A stretch of DNA of 64,000 nt from Nocardioides carbamazepini (GCF_024614185.1 NZ_JAHTLF010000025.1:62001-126000), one strand, 5' to 3'; shown: positions 9,071-17,945, counted from the first letter of the stretch. Numbers and translations are program-made. Notes: generated from the sequence alone by a model not told the origin.

Positions 9071-10465
9071 ATGACGGCGACGAGCACCACGACGGCCCCC
9101 CGAACGAGGACCCGGGTGGCGGTGATCGGCGGGGGTGCCAGCGGCGTGCTCACCGCGATCAACCTGCTGGTGCGCAGCGACGACCCCGGGCTCGAGGTCG
9201 TGGTCCACGAGGCCAGCGGGATCGTCGGGCGCGGGGTGGCGTACGGCACCAACGACCAGCGGCACCTGCTCAACGTCCGGGCGCGTCACATGAGCGCGTT
9301 CCCGGACGCCCCGTCCGACCTGCTCGACTGGGCGCTGCGCACCGGCCGCAGCAGCGACCCGCAGGGCTTCCTGCCGCGTGCCGACTACGCGATCTACCTG
9401 CAGGACCGGCTCGCCGACGTCGCCGACGACCGGCTCCGGATCCGCGCCGGCCGGGTGCTCGACGTCCGGCCCTCCGGCTCCGGCTTCGAGATCGTCACCG
9501 AGCGGGCTACCTCGAGTGCCGACGCCGTCGTGCTCTGCCACGGGAACCAACCGCCCCGTCCGCTCGCCACGGCGGACGGGGCGGTTCTGCCCGACGCGGC
9601 GTGGCACGTCGCCAACCCGTGGGAGCTGGCCCGCCTGCGCACCCTCCCGGCCGATGCCCGGGTCGTCGTGGTCGGCACCGGCCTGACCGGCATCGACACC
9701 GCCATCACCCTGCTCGAGGACGGCCCGGAGCGGCACGTCACGCTGGTCAGCCGGAACGGGCTGCTGCCCAAGCCGCACGTCGGGCAGGCCCACACCGCCT
9801 GGGTCACCAAGGTCCCCGACGACGCCGTGACCGCCGATGCGATCGCGGCCGCGGTCGCCGAGGAGTGCCGGGCCGCCGACGAGCGCGGCGTCAGCTGGCG
9901 TGCCGTCGTCGACGGTCTCCGCCCGCTCACCCAGGAGCTGTGGCGCCGGCTCCCCGTCGCCGAGCGGCGCCGCTTCCTCGACGTCCACGCCCGCGACTGG
10001 GAGGTCCGCCGGCACCGGATGGCGCCCGAGGTCGCGCTGCGTGTCCAGTCCTACCGGTACGACGACCGGCTGGTCGTGCACACCGGCAGCCTGCACGCCG
10101 TCGAGGACCTCGGCGAGCGCTGTCGGGTCACCACCGCGCCCGGCCGCCCCCCGGTCGAGGTGGACGCCGTCGTCAACTGCACCGGCCCCCTCGCCGACGT
10201 CCGTCGCAGCACCGATCCGCTCCTGCGTGCCCTCGTCGCCCGCGGCACGGTGGTCCCCGACCCGCTCGCGCTGGGGATCGACGCCACCGTCGACGGCGCG
10301 GTCCGGGGGACCGGCGGTCGGGTGGTCGACGGCCTGTTCGTGGTCGGCCCGCCGCGCAAGGGCACGCTGTGGGAGTCGACCGCCATCCCCGAGATCCGGG
10401 CCCAGGCCGCGCAGGTCGCGAGTGCCGTCGTCGAGCGGGTATCTCGTCAGGTCGTCGCGAACTGA
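9071..10465 (+). CDS. FAD/NAD(P)-binding oxidoreductase (SidA/HpyO-like amine oxidoreductase family)
   Basis: 464 residues. An N-terminal Rossmann motif VAVIGGGASGV (~16-26) binds FAD. A second motif VVVVGTGLTGIDTA (~198-211) binds NAD(P)H. The sequence RGVAYGTNDQRHLLNVRARHM is typical of the FAD-NAD(P)-binding family (pyr_redox_9). These proteins are often N-hydroxylase-like or of unknown substrate. It stands alone between the peptidase gene and purF; no dedicated pathway partner is visible. Confidence 0.8.
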   Translation: MTATSTTTAPRTRTRVAVIGGGASGVLTAINLLVRSDDPGLEVVVHEASGIVGRGVAYGTNDQRHLLNVRARHMSAFPDAPSDLLDWALRTGRSSDPQGFLPRADYAIYLQDRLADVADDRLRIRAGRVLDVRPSGSGFEIVTERATSSADAVVLCHGNQPPRPLATADGAVLPDAAWHVANPWELARLRTLPADARVVVVGTGLTGIDTAITLLEDGPERHVTLVSRNGLLPKPHVGQAHTAWVTKVPDDAVTADAIAAAVAEECRAADERGVSWRAVVDGLRPLTQELWRRLPVAERRRFLDVHARDWEVRRHRMAPEVALRVQSYRYDDRLVVHTGSLHAVEDLGERCRVTTAPGRPPVEVDAVVNCTGPLADVRRSTDPLLRALVARGTVVPDPLALGIDATVDGAVRGTGGRVVDGLFVVGPPRKGTLWESTAIPEIRAQAAQVASAVVERVSRQVVAN

Positions 10466-10499
10466 ACGATCGGGAGTTCGGCCGGTAGGCTTGCGCAAC

Positions 10500-11960
10500 G
10501 TGTGCGGAGTCTTCGGTGTATGGGCCCCGGGTGAGGACGTCGCGAAGCTGACGTACTTCGGCCTCTACTCGCTGCAGCACCGCGGGCAGGAGTCCGCGGG
10601 CATCTCGGTGAGCAACGGTCGTCAGATCCTCGTCTACAAGGACATGGGCCTCGTCTCCCAGGTCTTCGACGAGAACACCCTGGAGTCCTTCGCGGGCCAT
10701 CTCGCCGTCGGCCACTGCCGCTACTCGACGACCGGCGCGAGCACCTGGCAGAACGCGCAGCCGACCTTCCGGCCGACGGCGGACGGCTCGATCGCGCTCG
10801 GCCACAACGGCAACCTGATCAACACCGCTCAGCTCGCGGAGATGGTGCAGGCGCTGCCGAGCGACGACGGCGAGCTCGACATCCACGCCCGCAACCTCGA
10901 GTCGTCCACCAACGACACCAGCCTGGTCACGGCGCTCCTCGCGCACCACCCCGACCAGTCGCTGGAGACGCGCGCGCTGGAGCTGCTGCCCCAGGTCAAC
11001 GGTGCCTTCTCGTTCGTCTTCATGAACGAGAACACGCTGTACGCCGCCCGCGACCCCGAGGGCATCCGACCCCTCGTGCTGGGCCGGCTCGAGCGGGGCT
11101 GGGTCGTCGCGAGCGAGGACGCCGCGCTCGCCACCACCGGCGCCAGTGTCGTGCGCGAGGTCGAGCCGGGCGAGCTCATCGTCATCGACGAGGACGGCCT
11201 GCGCTCCCACAAGTTCGCCGAGCCGCGCCGCAAGGGCTGCGTGTTCGAGTACGTCTACCTCGCCCGCCCCGACGCCACCATCGCCCACCGCAGCGTCCAC
11301 GAGGCCCGGGTCGAGATGGGCCGCCAGCTCGCCCGCGAGTTCCCGGTCGAGGCCGACCTCGTCATCCCCGTGCCCGAGTCCGGCACGCCGGCCGCGTCGG
11401 GCTACGCGCTCGAGAGCGGCATCCCGTTCGGCCAGGGCTTCGTGAAGAACGCCTACGTCGGTCGCACCTTCATCCAGCCCAGCCAGACCCTGCGCCAGCT
11501 CGGCATCCGGCTCAAGCTCAACGCGCTCGAGCACATGATCCGCGGCAAGCGGATCGTCGTGGTCGACGACTCCATCGTGCGCGGCAACACCCAGCGCGCC
11601 CAGGTCCGGATGCTGCGCGAGGCCGGGGCGACCGAGGTCCACGTCCGGATCTCCTCGCCGCCGGTGAAGTGGCCGTGCTTCTACGGCATCGACTTCGCCA
11701 CCCGTGCCGAGCTGATCGCCAACGGCCTCGAGGTCGACGAGATCGCCGCGTCCGTCGGTGCCGACAGCCTCGGCTACATCTCGCTCGAGGGCATGGTCCA
11801 GGCGACCGGCCAGCAGCAGTCGAGCCTGTGCACCGCCTGCTTCACCGGCGACTACCCGATCGAGCTGCCCGATGAGAGCCTGCTCGGCAAGCACCTCCTG
11901 GAGGCGACGCTCAAGCCGAGCACGCACGGCGAGGCGCTTCCTGTCTTCAACAATCCATAA
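10500..11960 (+). CDS. purF: Amidophosphoribosyltransferase PurF (4Fe-4S type)
   Basis: 486 residues from GTG 10500, giving Met-Cys-Gly so that Cys2 becomes the N-terminal catalytic nucleophile; an in-frame TTG at 10491 would add a three-residue propeptide. The N-terminal glutaminase carries GLYSLQHRGQESAGI and GHNGNLIN. The PRPP site is RIVVVDDSIVRGNT. Four cysteines expected for the Bacillus-type Fe-S cluster are present: KGCVFEY, WPCFYG and CTAC near the C-terminus. It catalyses the first committed step of purine synthesis. The frame is open upstream but that stretch overlaps the FAD oxidoreductase gene. A repeat element separates it from purM. Confidence 0.96.
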   Translation: MCGVFGVWAPGEDVAKLTYFGLYSLQHRGQESAGISVSNGRQILVYKDMGLVSQVFDENTLESFAGHLAVGHCRYSTTGASTWQNAQPTFRPTADGSIALGHNGNLINTAQLAEMVQALPSDDGELDIHARNLESSTNDTSLVTALLAHHPDQSLETRALELLPQVNGAFSFVFMNENTLYAARDPEGIRPLVLGRLERGWVVASEDAALATTGASVVREVEPGELIVIDEDGLRSHKFAEPRRKGCVFEYVYLARPDATIAHRSVHEARVEMGRQLAREFPVEADLVIPVPESGTPAASGYALESGIPFGQGFVKNAYVGRTFIQPSQTLRQLGIRLKLNALEHMIRGKRIVVVDDSIVRGNTQRAQVRMLREAGATEVHVRISSPPVKWPCFYGIDFATRAELIANGLEVDEIAASVGADSLGYISLEGMVQATGQQQSSLCTACFTGDYPIELPDESLLGKHLLEATLKPSTHGEALPVFNNP

Positions 11961-12080
11961 TGGGCCGAGCGTGTCGCCCGATCGAGGACGCCGCACGGTC
12001 CTCGCTTCGCTCGCACCGCGGACGCCCTCGATGCGCTTCGCGCGGCGCGCCACGCTGCCGGCCACGCGGTCGAGGCGGTC
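11960..12080. repeat. Hairpin repeat copy A (purF-purM gap)
   Basis: The element starts ATGGGCCGAGCGTGTCGC at 11960-11977. AGCGTGTCGC (11968-11977) pairs with GCGCCACGCT (12047-12056) with one mismatch. An inner pair ATCGAGG (11981-11987) / CCTCGAT (12026-12032) makes a nested stem. The same start and end blocks recur at 13534-13588 (copy B), so this is a small dispersed repeat. It occupies the space inside the purF-purM transcription unit. Confidence 0.7.
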
Positions 12081-12129
12081 CGGATCCACAACTTTTGCTG
12101 GCGGCAACATCGCAGATTAAGGAATTGCA

Positions 12130-13191
12130 ATGACTGACAACGCCTATGCCCGTGCCGGCGTCGACATCGAGGCCGCGGACCGCGCCGTCGACCTGATGAA
12201 GGAGTGGGTCGAGAAGGCCCGCCGGCCCGAGATGCTCGGCGGTCTGGGCGGCTTCGCCGGTCTCTTCGACGCGACCGCGCTGACGTCGTACAAGCGGCCG
12301 CTGCTCGCGACCTCGACCGACGGCGTGGGCACCAAGGTCGCCGTCGCGCAGCTGATGGACAAGCACGACACGATCGGCTTCGACCTCGTCGGCATGGTCG
12401 TCGACGACCTCGTCGTGTGCGGTGCCGAGCCGCTCTTCATGACCGACTACATCGCGACCGGCAAGGTCGTGCCCGAGCGGATCGCCGCGATCGTCAAGGG
12501 CATCGCCGAGGCGTGCGTCGAGGCCGGCTGCGCGCTGGTCGGCGGCGAGACCGCCGAGCACCCCGGCCTGCTCGCGCCCGACGAGTACGACGTCGCCGGC
12601 GCCACCACCGGTGTCGTCGAGGCCGACGCCCTGCTCGGGCCGGGTCGGGTCCGGCCGGGTGACGTCGTGGTCGCGATGGCCGCCAGCGGCCTGCATTCCA
12701 ACGGCTACTCCCTGGCTCGCCACGTGTTCTTCACGCAGGCCGGCTGGACCGTCGACCGCCACGTGGAGGAGTTCGGCCGCACCCTGGGCGAGGAGCTCCT
12801 CGAGCCGACCCGGCTCTACACGAAGCCCTGTCTCGCGATCGCCCGCGAGACCCAGACGCACGCGATGGCCCACGTCACCGGCGGCGGCCTCGCCAACAAC
12901 CTCGCGCGGGTCATGCCGCCCGAGCTGAAGGCGACCCTCGACCGCGCGACCTGGACCCCGGCCCCGGTCTTCGACGTCGTGCGCCGGGTCGGCGAGGTCC
13001 CCCAGCCCGACCTCGAGGCCACCCTCAACTGCGGCGTCGGCATGGTCGCGCTGGTGGCTCCCGACGCCGTCGAGGCGGCCGTGGCCCGTCTCGCCGACTT
13101 CGGCATCGACTCCTGGGTGGCCGGCGAGGTCGCCGTCGACCCGGAGCAGAAGGGCACCGTCGAGCTGGTGGGCCAGCACCCCGGTTGGTGA
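12130..13191 (+). CDS. purM: Phosphoribosylformylglycinamidine cyclo-ligase (AIR synthetase)
   Basis: 353 residues, normal length. It closes the imidazole ring of FGAM to AIR using ATP. Characteristic motifs: NAYARAGVDIEAAD at the N-terminus, LATSTDGVGTKVAVAQ (ATP/metal site), LVGGETAEHPG and a C-terminal NCGVGMV. AAGGAAT lies just before the ATG. It lies 170 bp downstream of purF, the gap being filled by the hairpin repeat, and is followed by the DUF3073 gene as in other actinobacteria. Confidence 0.97.
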   Translation: MTDNAYARAGVDIEAADRAVDLMKEWVEKARRPEMLGGLGGFAGLFDATALTSYKRPLLATSTDGVGTKVAVAQLMDKHDTIGFDLVGMVVDDLVVCGAEPLFMTDYIATGKVVPERIAAIVKGIAEACVEAGCALVGGETAEHPGLLAPDEYDVAGATTGVVEADALLGPGRVRPGDVVVAMAASGLHSNGYSLARHVFFTQAGWTVDRHVEEFGRTLGEELLEPTRLYTKPCLAIARETQTHAMAHVTGGGLANNLARVMPPELKATLDRATWTPAPVFDVVRRVGEVPQPDLEATLNCGVGMVALVAPDAVEAAVARLADFGIDSWVAGEVAVDPEQKGTVELVGQHPGW

Positions 13192-13345
13192 CCTGCGCCT
13201 CATTCGCACTCTCCGGGAGCGGCAGAAGACATCCCGGCGTGCGGGAACAGCCACCGGCCATGTACCGTTGGACCCACGAGACTACGTATTCAGCAGTCCG
13301 GGGCCCGGAGGGCTACCGGCCAAGTGTGCGAGGGGGCTGGACCCT

Positions 13346-13528
13346 ATGGGCCGCGGCCGTGCGAAAGCCAAGCAGACCAAGGTCGCTCGCGACCTGAAGT
13401 ACCGCACTCACGAGACTGATCTCTCGGCTCTGGCCGCTGAGCTCCATGGCGAGCCCGCGACCAGCGCCGACGAGGTGGAGCCCGAAGTGCTCGACAAGTG
13501 GTCGGACTACGCCGACCGTCGCGACTGA
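13346..13528 (+). CDS. DUF3073 family small protein
   Basis: 60 residues beginning MGRGRAKAKQTKVARDLKY, the hallmark of the DUF3073 family found next to purM in actinobacteria (Rv0810c neighbourhood). Its N-terminal half is strongly basic and the C-terminal half acidic. ATG 13346 was chosen because GAGGGGG (13330-13336) precedes it and the conserved family start follows directly; the frame continues upstream to 13268 without homology. Function is unknown. Confidence 0.88.
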   Translation: MGRGRAKAKQTKVARDLKYRTHETDLSALAAELHGEPATSADEVEPEVLDKWSDYADRRD

Positions 13529-13533
13529 GCTGG

Positions 13534-13588
13534 ATGGGCCGAGCGTGTCGCTCGTTCCTCGCGACACGCTGCCGGCCGCGCAGTCGAG
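13534..13588. repeat. Hairpin repeat copy B (downstream of the DUF3073 gene)
   Basis: ATGGGCCGAGCGTGTCGC at 13534-13551 is identical to the start of copy A at 11960. AGCGTGTCGC (13542-13551) and GCGACACGCT (13561-13570) form a perfect 10-bp stem with a 9-nt loop, followed by GCCGGCCGCGCAGTCGAG. It may also terminate the pur-DUF3073 transcript. A 16-bp block, GTCGCTCGTTCCTCGC, occurs here (13548) and again at 13659. Confidence 0.75.
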
Positions 13589-13702
13589 TTCCGTAGGTCC
13601 TGCGTCCGCGTGGCGGCAAGACGGTCGGCTCGCGGAAAGACTCGGTTCCTCCGCTCCGGTCGCTCGTTCCTCGCTCCCTGCGCTCCGTCGCCGTCGCTTC
13701 CC

Positions 13703-13814
13703 GCGATGACCGACGGGCGATGACCGACGGGCGATGACCGACGGGCGATGACCGACGGGCGATGACCGACGGGCGATGACCGACGGGCGATGACCGACGG
13801 GCGATGACCGACGG
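13703..13814. repeat. Tandem repeat: eight perfect copies of a 14-bp unit
   Basis: The unit GCGATGACCGACGG repeats at 13703, 13717, 13731, 13745, 13759, 13773, 13787 and 13801 without a single mismatch; the next unit diverges after GCG. It sits between the DUF3073 gene and the MFS gene, which converge. A 14-bp period is neither a codon multiple nor a CRISPR format (no spacers). Perfect identity suggests recent slippage expansion or an array of protein-binding sites. Confidence 0.95.
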
Positions 13815-13876
13815 GCGGGTCTGCGCGGGGTGCGGCGTCGGTCGGCCTCGGCGGGCCCACCGGGCCGTCGTCGAGG

Positions 13877-15067
13877 TCAGGTCCGCCGCGCGAGCATGCT
13901 GGTCGCCAGCACGAGACCCGCGACGAGCACGACGGCGGAGGTGTAGCTGCCGGTGGCGGTGGCGAGCAGGGCGCCCACCGACGGGGACACGGCGATGCCG
14001 AGGGCGACAGGCAGGTTGAACCAGCCCATCACCGCGCCGAAGTTGGCGGGGCCCCATCGCTCCAGCACGCCGTCGCGCATCAGCAGCGTGTGGCTGCCCC
14101 GGACCGCGCCGGCCAGGACCGCGAGCGCGGCAAGAGGGGTGACGGGCGGCGCGAGGGCCAGCGCGAGGAGCGCCAGCGCCGCCACCAGCATGAGCCCGCG
14201 GGTGCGTGCGGGCGGGGCGCCTCGTGAGGGAAGCAGGGTGAATCCCACCCGACCGATCACCTGCCCGAGGCCGACGAGGCCGAAGATGATCGCTGCCTGC
14301 TGGTAGGTCGCACCCTTCTCGACAGCGACCGGCACCAGGTTCAAGGTGACGCCGAAGAGCGCCACCCCGGCGACCAGCATGCAGAGCTGCAGCAGGATGA
14401 ACCGGGGCTGTCGGGTGGTCTCGCGCAGCCGTTGCCGGGGGACGCGCAGCTCGGCGTGCGGCACTGCCCAGGTCGTCCTCAGGCAGAGCAGCTGCAAGGG
14501 CAACGCGAGCGTGCCGTAGGCGACGGCGAGCCCGACGAACGTCGGGCGCCAGCCGAGGTCCGTGACCGCGTGGGCGACCAACGGGGCGAAGAGTACGGAG
14601 GCGGAGCCTCCGACGGCGGTGATCACGGTCATCGGCCAGGACCCGTGGTCGCCGTACCAGCGGGTGATGGCGATGAACGCCGGCGTCCACAGGCAGCCGG
14701 CCTGTGCCACCCCGACGAGCACCCAACCGAGGAGGAAGAGCGGCGCCACGGCGGTCGCCGACAGCGCCATCCCGGCGCAGCCGAGTGCGGTGCACCACGG
14801 CATCACCCGGCGCAGGTCGCCGGCGTGGTCGATCGTCCGCCCGAGCCACACGCCGGCCGCGGCCGCGGAGACCAGGCAGATCGAGTACACCAGCATCAGC
14901 AGCTCGTGCGACCAGCCCGTCGCCTCCGCGATCCGCGGTGCCGCCACCGGATAGGTGTAGTAGAGGACGCCCCAGCTGAGCAGCTCCGCGACAGCCAGAG
15001 CGGCCATCGACGTCCTTCGTCCCCGGCGCGCCGACCCTCCGGCGACCCCGGCGACCCCGGTCACCAC
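13877..15067 (-). CDS. MFS transporter (oxalate/formate- or monocarboxylate-carrier-like)
   Basis: 396 residues with about twelve hydrophobic helices. After helix 2, GVWLGRTIDHAGDLRR fits the MFS loop 2-3 motif (GxxxDxxGxR type). The general pattern (WGVLYYTYPVAAP at the N-terminus) resembles MFS carriers of the monocarboxylate/oxalate type. The GTG start at 15067 overlaps the end of the amidohydrolase gene by 7 bp, indicating translational coupling as last gene of the operon. It may import the pathway substrate or export a product. Confidence 0.8.
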   Translation of the reverse strand: MVTGVAGVAGGSARRGRRTSMAALAVAELLSWGVLYYTYPVAAPRIAEATGWSHELLMLVYSICLVSAAAAGVWLGRTIDHAGDLRRVMPWCTALGCAGMALSATAVAPLFLLGWVLVGVAQAGCLWTPAFIAITRWYGDHGSWPMTVITAVGGSASVLFAPLVAHAVTDLGWRPTFVGLAVAYGTLALPLQLLCLRTTWAVPHAELRVPRQRLRETTRQPRFILLQLCMLVAGVALFGVTLNLVPVAVEKGATYQQAAIIFGLVGLGQVIGRVGFTLLPSRGAPPARTRGLMLVAALALLALALAPPVTPLAALAVLAGAVRGSHTLLMRDGVLERWGPANFGAVMGWFNLPVALGIAVSPSVGALLATATGSYTSAVVLVAGLVLATSMLARRT

Positions 15068-16449
15068 AGTGCCCGCGACAGCCGATCTCCGTCGAGCCGG
15101 ACATAGAGGTCCCGCGCCACGGCGCGCCCGCGGCGGAGCACCTCCGTCTCGTCGACACGGGTGAGCGCCCCGGCCTCGACCACGATCTCACCGTCGACCA
15201 GGACCATGTCGGCGGTGTTGCCGGTGGCCGAGTAGACCAGGTTCGACACCGGATTGTAGAGGGGCTGCCAGCTCGGTCGGTCGGTATCGAAGAGCACCAG
15301 GTCCGCGCGCTTGCCGACCTCGACGGAGCCGAGCTCGTCGGCGACACCGAGGATCCGCGCGGCGTGGACGGTGGCCATCTCGAGCGCGTGCTCGGGCGGC
15401 ATCACCCTCGGGTTGACCCGGACCTCCTTGTAGCCGCAGGCGACCAGGAACATCTCTCGGACCAGGTCGTTCGGGCCGGAGCAGGCATGGTCGGTCCCGA
15501 GGGCGACCGGGACCCCGAGCGCGAGCAGCTCGGGGACGTGGCCCATGGCGATGTTGCCGTATCCGTTGTGGAGGCTCGACGTCGGCGCGGCGACGACGCC
15601 CGCGCCCGAGGCCGCGAGCAGAGCGATCTCCTCGGGCTCGAGCCAGCCGCAGTGGACCAGCATCGCCAGCTCGTCCAGCACTCCGAGCCGGTGCAGCCGG
15701 GCGATCTCGGTGGTGCCGTGCTTGGCGACCGACGCATCGTGGGTCGAGTAGCTGAAGCAGGCGTGGGTCTGGAGCACCCGACGATGTTCCCGGGCCACCT
15801 CGCCGAGTGCGCGGATGAGGTCGTCGCTGCTGTTGTTCAGGCCGCGGAAGCTCACCGATGCCCGCACCCTGCCGTCGAGCGCGCCGTCGAAGGTCCGGAC
15901 CAGGTCGTCCGCCTGCTGCTGCGCCTGGTCGGGCGTGGCGACCAGGGCGTCGGGCACCGCACCGAAGTCGGAGCCTCCGAGATCGAACGCGCTGCGGGCG
16001 AGCACGATCCGCTGACCGGTCCGGGCGACCCCGTCCACGCTCGCCTGGGGGTGCTGGTTGCCCGGGTCGACGAAGCAGGTGGTGCCGTTGAGCAGGGACT
16101 CGCGCGACGCCAGCAGTGCCGAGGTCACCACGTCGTCGTACGTCAGTGCGGCCTCGTAGGGGTACATGCGCTGGATGAGGAACTCCCGCGCGTTGGCCTC
16201 GTCGGCCAGTCCGCGGGAGAGCTGGAAGGACGCATGCAGGTGGCAGTCGATGAAGCCCGGCGTCGCCACCCGGTGCCGGGCGTCGACCATCCGGGCACCA
16301 GCAGGAGCGGGCACGTCGGTGGTGGGGCCGACCCAGGCGATCACCCCGTCGCGGACGACCACCGCGGCGTCGCGGAGCACGCGGCGCTCGGCGTCCATCG
16401 TGACCAGGTGGTCGATGCCGTGGAGGACGACGGCCTCGGGGCTGCTCAT
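15061..16449 (-). CDS. Metal-dependent amidohydrolase (AtzA/TrzN/MTA-SAH deaminase-like)
   Basis: 462 residues of the amidohydrolase superfamily, cytosolic. Features: beta-sandwich start with ATPGFIDCHLHASF (metal HxH), LLNGTTCFVDPGN, QTHACFSYS, LVHCGWLEPEE (metal/catalytic His) and GTDHACSG (catalytic Asp). This is the pattern of ATZ/TRZ-type hydrolases that remove amino or other groups from heteroaromatic rings or guanine-like compounds. The ATG at 16449 overlaps the preceding stop (TGATG), so the gene is coupled to the amidohydrolase-cupin gene. Together with an SsuABC-like importer it suggests degradation of an imported N-containing compound; the substrate is unknown. Confidence 0.85.
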   Translation of the reverse strand: MSSPEAVVLHGIDHLVTMDAERRVLRDAAVVVRDGVIAWVGPTTDVPAPAGARMVDARHRVATPGFIDCHLHASFQLSRGLADEANAREFLIQRMYPYEAALTYDDVVTSALLASRESLLNGTTCFVDPGNQHPQASVDGVARTGQRIVLARSAFDLGGSDFGAVPDALVATPDQAQQQADDLVRTFDGALDGRVRASVSFRGLNNSSDDLIRALGEVAREHRRVLQTHACFSYSTHDASVAKHGTTEIARLHRLGVLDELAMLVHCGWLEPEEIALLAASGAGVVAAPTSSLHNGYGNIAMGHVPELLALGVPVALGTDHACSGPNDLVREMFLVACGYKEVRVNPRVMPPEHALEMATVHAARILGVADELGSVEVGKRADLVLFDTDRPSWQPLYNPVSNLVYSATGNTADMVLVDGEIVVEAGALTRVDETEVLRRGRAVARDLYVRLDGDRLSRALW

Positions 16450-17945
16450 CACGGACGGGGACCGACGTAGGTCAGGTCGTCCTTGACCTTGACCTCGACG
16501 AGGACGTTCTGCTCGGCGGAGTCCTCGCACAGGGCCGACCGGTGGGCCACTCCCCGCGGGATCACCAGGATGTCGCCGGCGCGCAGGACGTTGCTGCCCA
16601 ACTCGGTCTCCCACAGGAGCGCGCCCCGGATGCAGATGATGATCTCGCTGTAGTCGGTGCTGCGGTGCCAGAAGCCCATGTCCTCGACACTGCGCTTGGA
16701 GACGTCGAGCTTGGCCGCCACCGAGTCGAGGACGCGGAGCGGCGCCCCGTCCGCCTTGGCCTGGTTGTCGGGACGGATCCGTTCGTCGTGGACGCTGAAG
16801 ACACTGAGGTGCTCGGCGCCGGAGACGACCTGGGGCAGCGCGAACGAGGGGCCGTGATCGACCTCGATACGGCGGTCGGCGGTGGTGATGACCTCGCGGC
16901 GCGGGTGGGTGGGGTGGGGCTGGGTGGGGTGGGGCTGGGTTCCGTCGGGCACGGTGGGGACCTTTCTGGTGAGGGCGAAGAAGGCAGCGGCATTGGCGCC
17001 GAGGATGCGGTCTTTGACGTCGGACGCGAGGCTGGAGAGGTCGACGACCCGGCGTGGAGCGGGATCGCGGATCGGGAACGGGTAGTCGGACCCGAGGAGC
17101 ACCCGGTCCGGACCGGCGAAGGAGACGAGACGCTCCAGCGCCTCCGGTCGGTAGACGACGGAGTCGAACCACAGACAGCCGCGCGACCGCTCGGGGTCGG
17201 TGGTCCCGGGGGTGATGGCGTGGTTGCGCTCCAGCCGTCCCCAGAGCAGGGGGATCGAGCCGCCGCCGTGCATCAGGAGCAGGCGCGTGGCGGGACTCCT
17301 GGCGAGGACGCCGGAGAGGACCAGCCGGGCGACGGCCACGTCGGTGTCGTGGGGTCTCCCGACGGTGTTCGGCAGGCCGAGATCACTGGTGCGGCGCTCG
17401 GTCGTGTGGAAGGACGGGTGCATCACCACCGCCATGCCGCGGGCGGCGAGCTCCGCCCAGACGGGTTCCAGGCTGGGGTCGTCGAGCTCGAGGTGGCCCG
17501 CGCGGCAGCCGATCGTCACGGCCCGGTAGCCGGTGGCGTGGCTGGCCTCGATCTCGCGCAGGGCGGCAGCCGGGTCCTGCAGCGGCAGTACGGCGAGCGG
17601 GACCAGTCGGGGCTCGCCGTGCAGCTCCTCCCACTGCAGGTCGTTGAGCAGCCGGCACCACCGGCTGCCCTCCCCGGCATCGAGCTGGTAGCCGAAGAGG
17701 TCCGCCCAGGTGCCCACCACCTGCAGGTCGATCCGCTGCTGGTCGAGCCAGCTGAGGGAGGTGGTGGCCGAGTTGAGGATCTCGGGCATGGGCCGGACCT
17801 CGTCGAGGCCGGGCATCGCCAGGGCGTCGCGGCCCGACGACAGCCGCACGACGTCGAGCGAGGGAAGCGCGCCACCGGCGTCGCGCACCGCGTCGAACAG
17901 GCCACGGGGGACGTAGTGACCGTGCGCGTCGACGACCTCAGTCAT
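16449..17945 (-). CDS. Amidohydrolase_2 / cupin fusion protein
   Basis: 498 residues from ATG 17945. Residues 1-~325 are an amidohydrolase-2 (ACMSD-like decarboxylase/hydrolase) domain: metal HxH at His8/His10 (VDAHGHY), His176, His226 (LLMHGGGS) and Asp287 (LLGSDYPFPI). A Thr-Gln-Pro-His-Pro repeat linker (~336-348) leads to a cupin domain (~355-495) with YSEIIICIRG, the AGDILVIPRGVAHRS metal-binding motif and a C-terminal YVGPRP. Joining a ring-processing amidohydrolase to a cupin (dioxygenase- or isomerase-like fold) is unusual. The two halves may catalyse consecutive steps. The start overlaps the ABC ATPase gene by 8 bp. Confidence 0.85.
   Translation of the reverse strand: MTEVVDAHGHYVPRGLFDAVRDAGGALPSLDVVRLSSGRDALAMPGLDEVRPMPEILNSATTSLSWLDQQRIDLQVVGTWADLFGYQLDAGEGSRWCRLLNDLQWEELHGEPRLVPLAVLPLQDPAAALREIEASHATGYRAVTIGCRAGHLELDDPSLEPVWAELAARGMAVVMHPSFHTTERRTSDLGLPNTVGRPHDTDVAVARLVLSGVLARSPATRLLLMHGGGSIPLLWGRLERNHAITPGTTDPERSRGCLWFDSVVYRPEALERLVSFAGPDRVLLGSDYPFPIRDPAPRRVVDLSSLASDVKDRILGANAAAFFALTRKVPTVPDGTQPHPTQPHPTHPRREVITTADRRIEVDHGPSFALPQVVSGAEHLSVFSVHDERIRPDNQAKADGAPLRVLDSVAAKLDVSKRSVEDMGFWHRSTDYSEIIICIRGALLWETELGSNVLRAGDILVIPRGVAHRSALCEDSAEQNVLVEVKVKDDLTYVGPRP
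16908..16939 (+). repeat. G-rich 15-bp tandem repeat at a domain junction (possible G-quadruplex)
   Basis: Two copies of GGTGGGGTGGGGCTG (16908-16922 and 16923-16937) follow a similar partial copy. On the plus strand there are at least six runs of three or four G separated by one or two bases, enough for a G-quadruplex. The repeat encodes the TQPHP linker of the amidohydrolase-cupin fusion on the minus strand. Confidence 0.8.

Larger units (their letters stand above)
13529..13876. other. 348-bp gene-free stretch between converging genes
   Basis: This stretch holds hairpin repeat copy B, a second copy of GTCGCTCGTTCCTCGC at 13659-13674, a pyrimidine-rich tract (13640-13702) and the eight-copy 14-bp tandem array. 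Frames that run through the array give monotonous low-complexity peptides, so I call no gene here. Confidence 0.6.

Noticed and set aside
13703-13814. Tandem repeat as a CRISPR array
   Set aside because: The units are contiguous without spacers and too short (14 bp); no cas genes nearby.
13344-15347. 667-codon minus-strand frame through the tandem repeat
   Set aside because: It covers the MFS gene in another frame and yields repeated SPVGHRPSVIARR-type peptides from the array; not a plausible protein.
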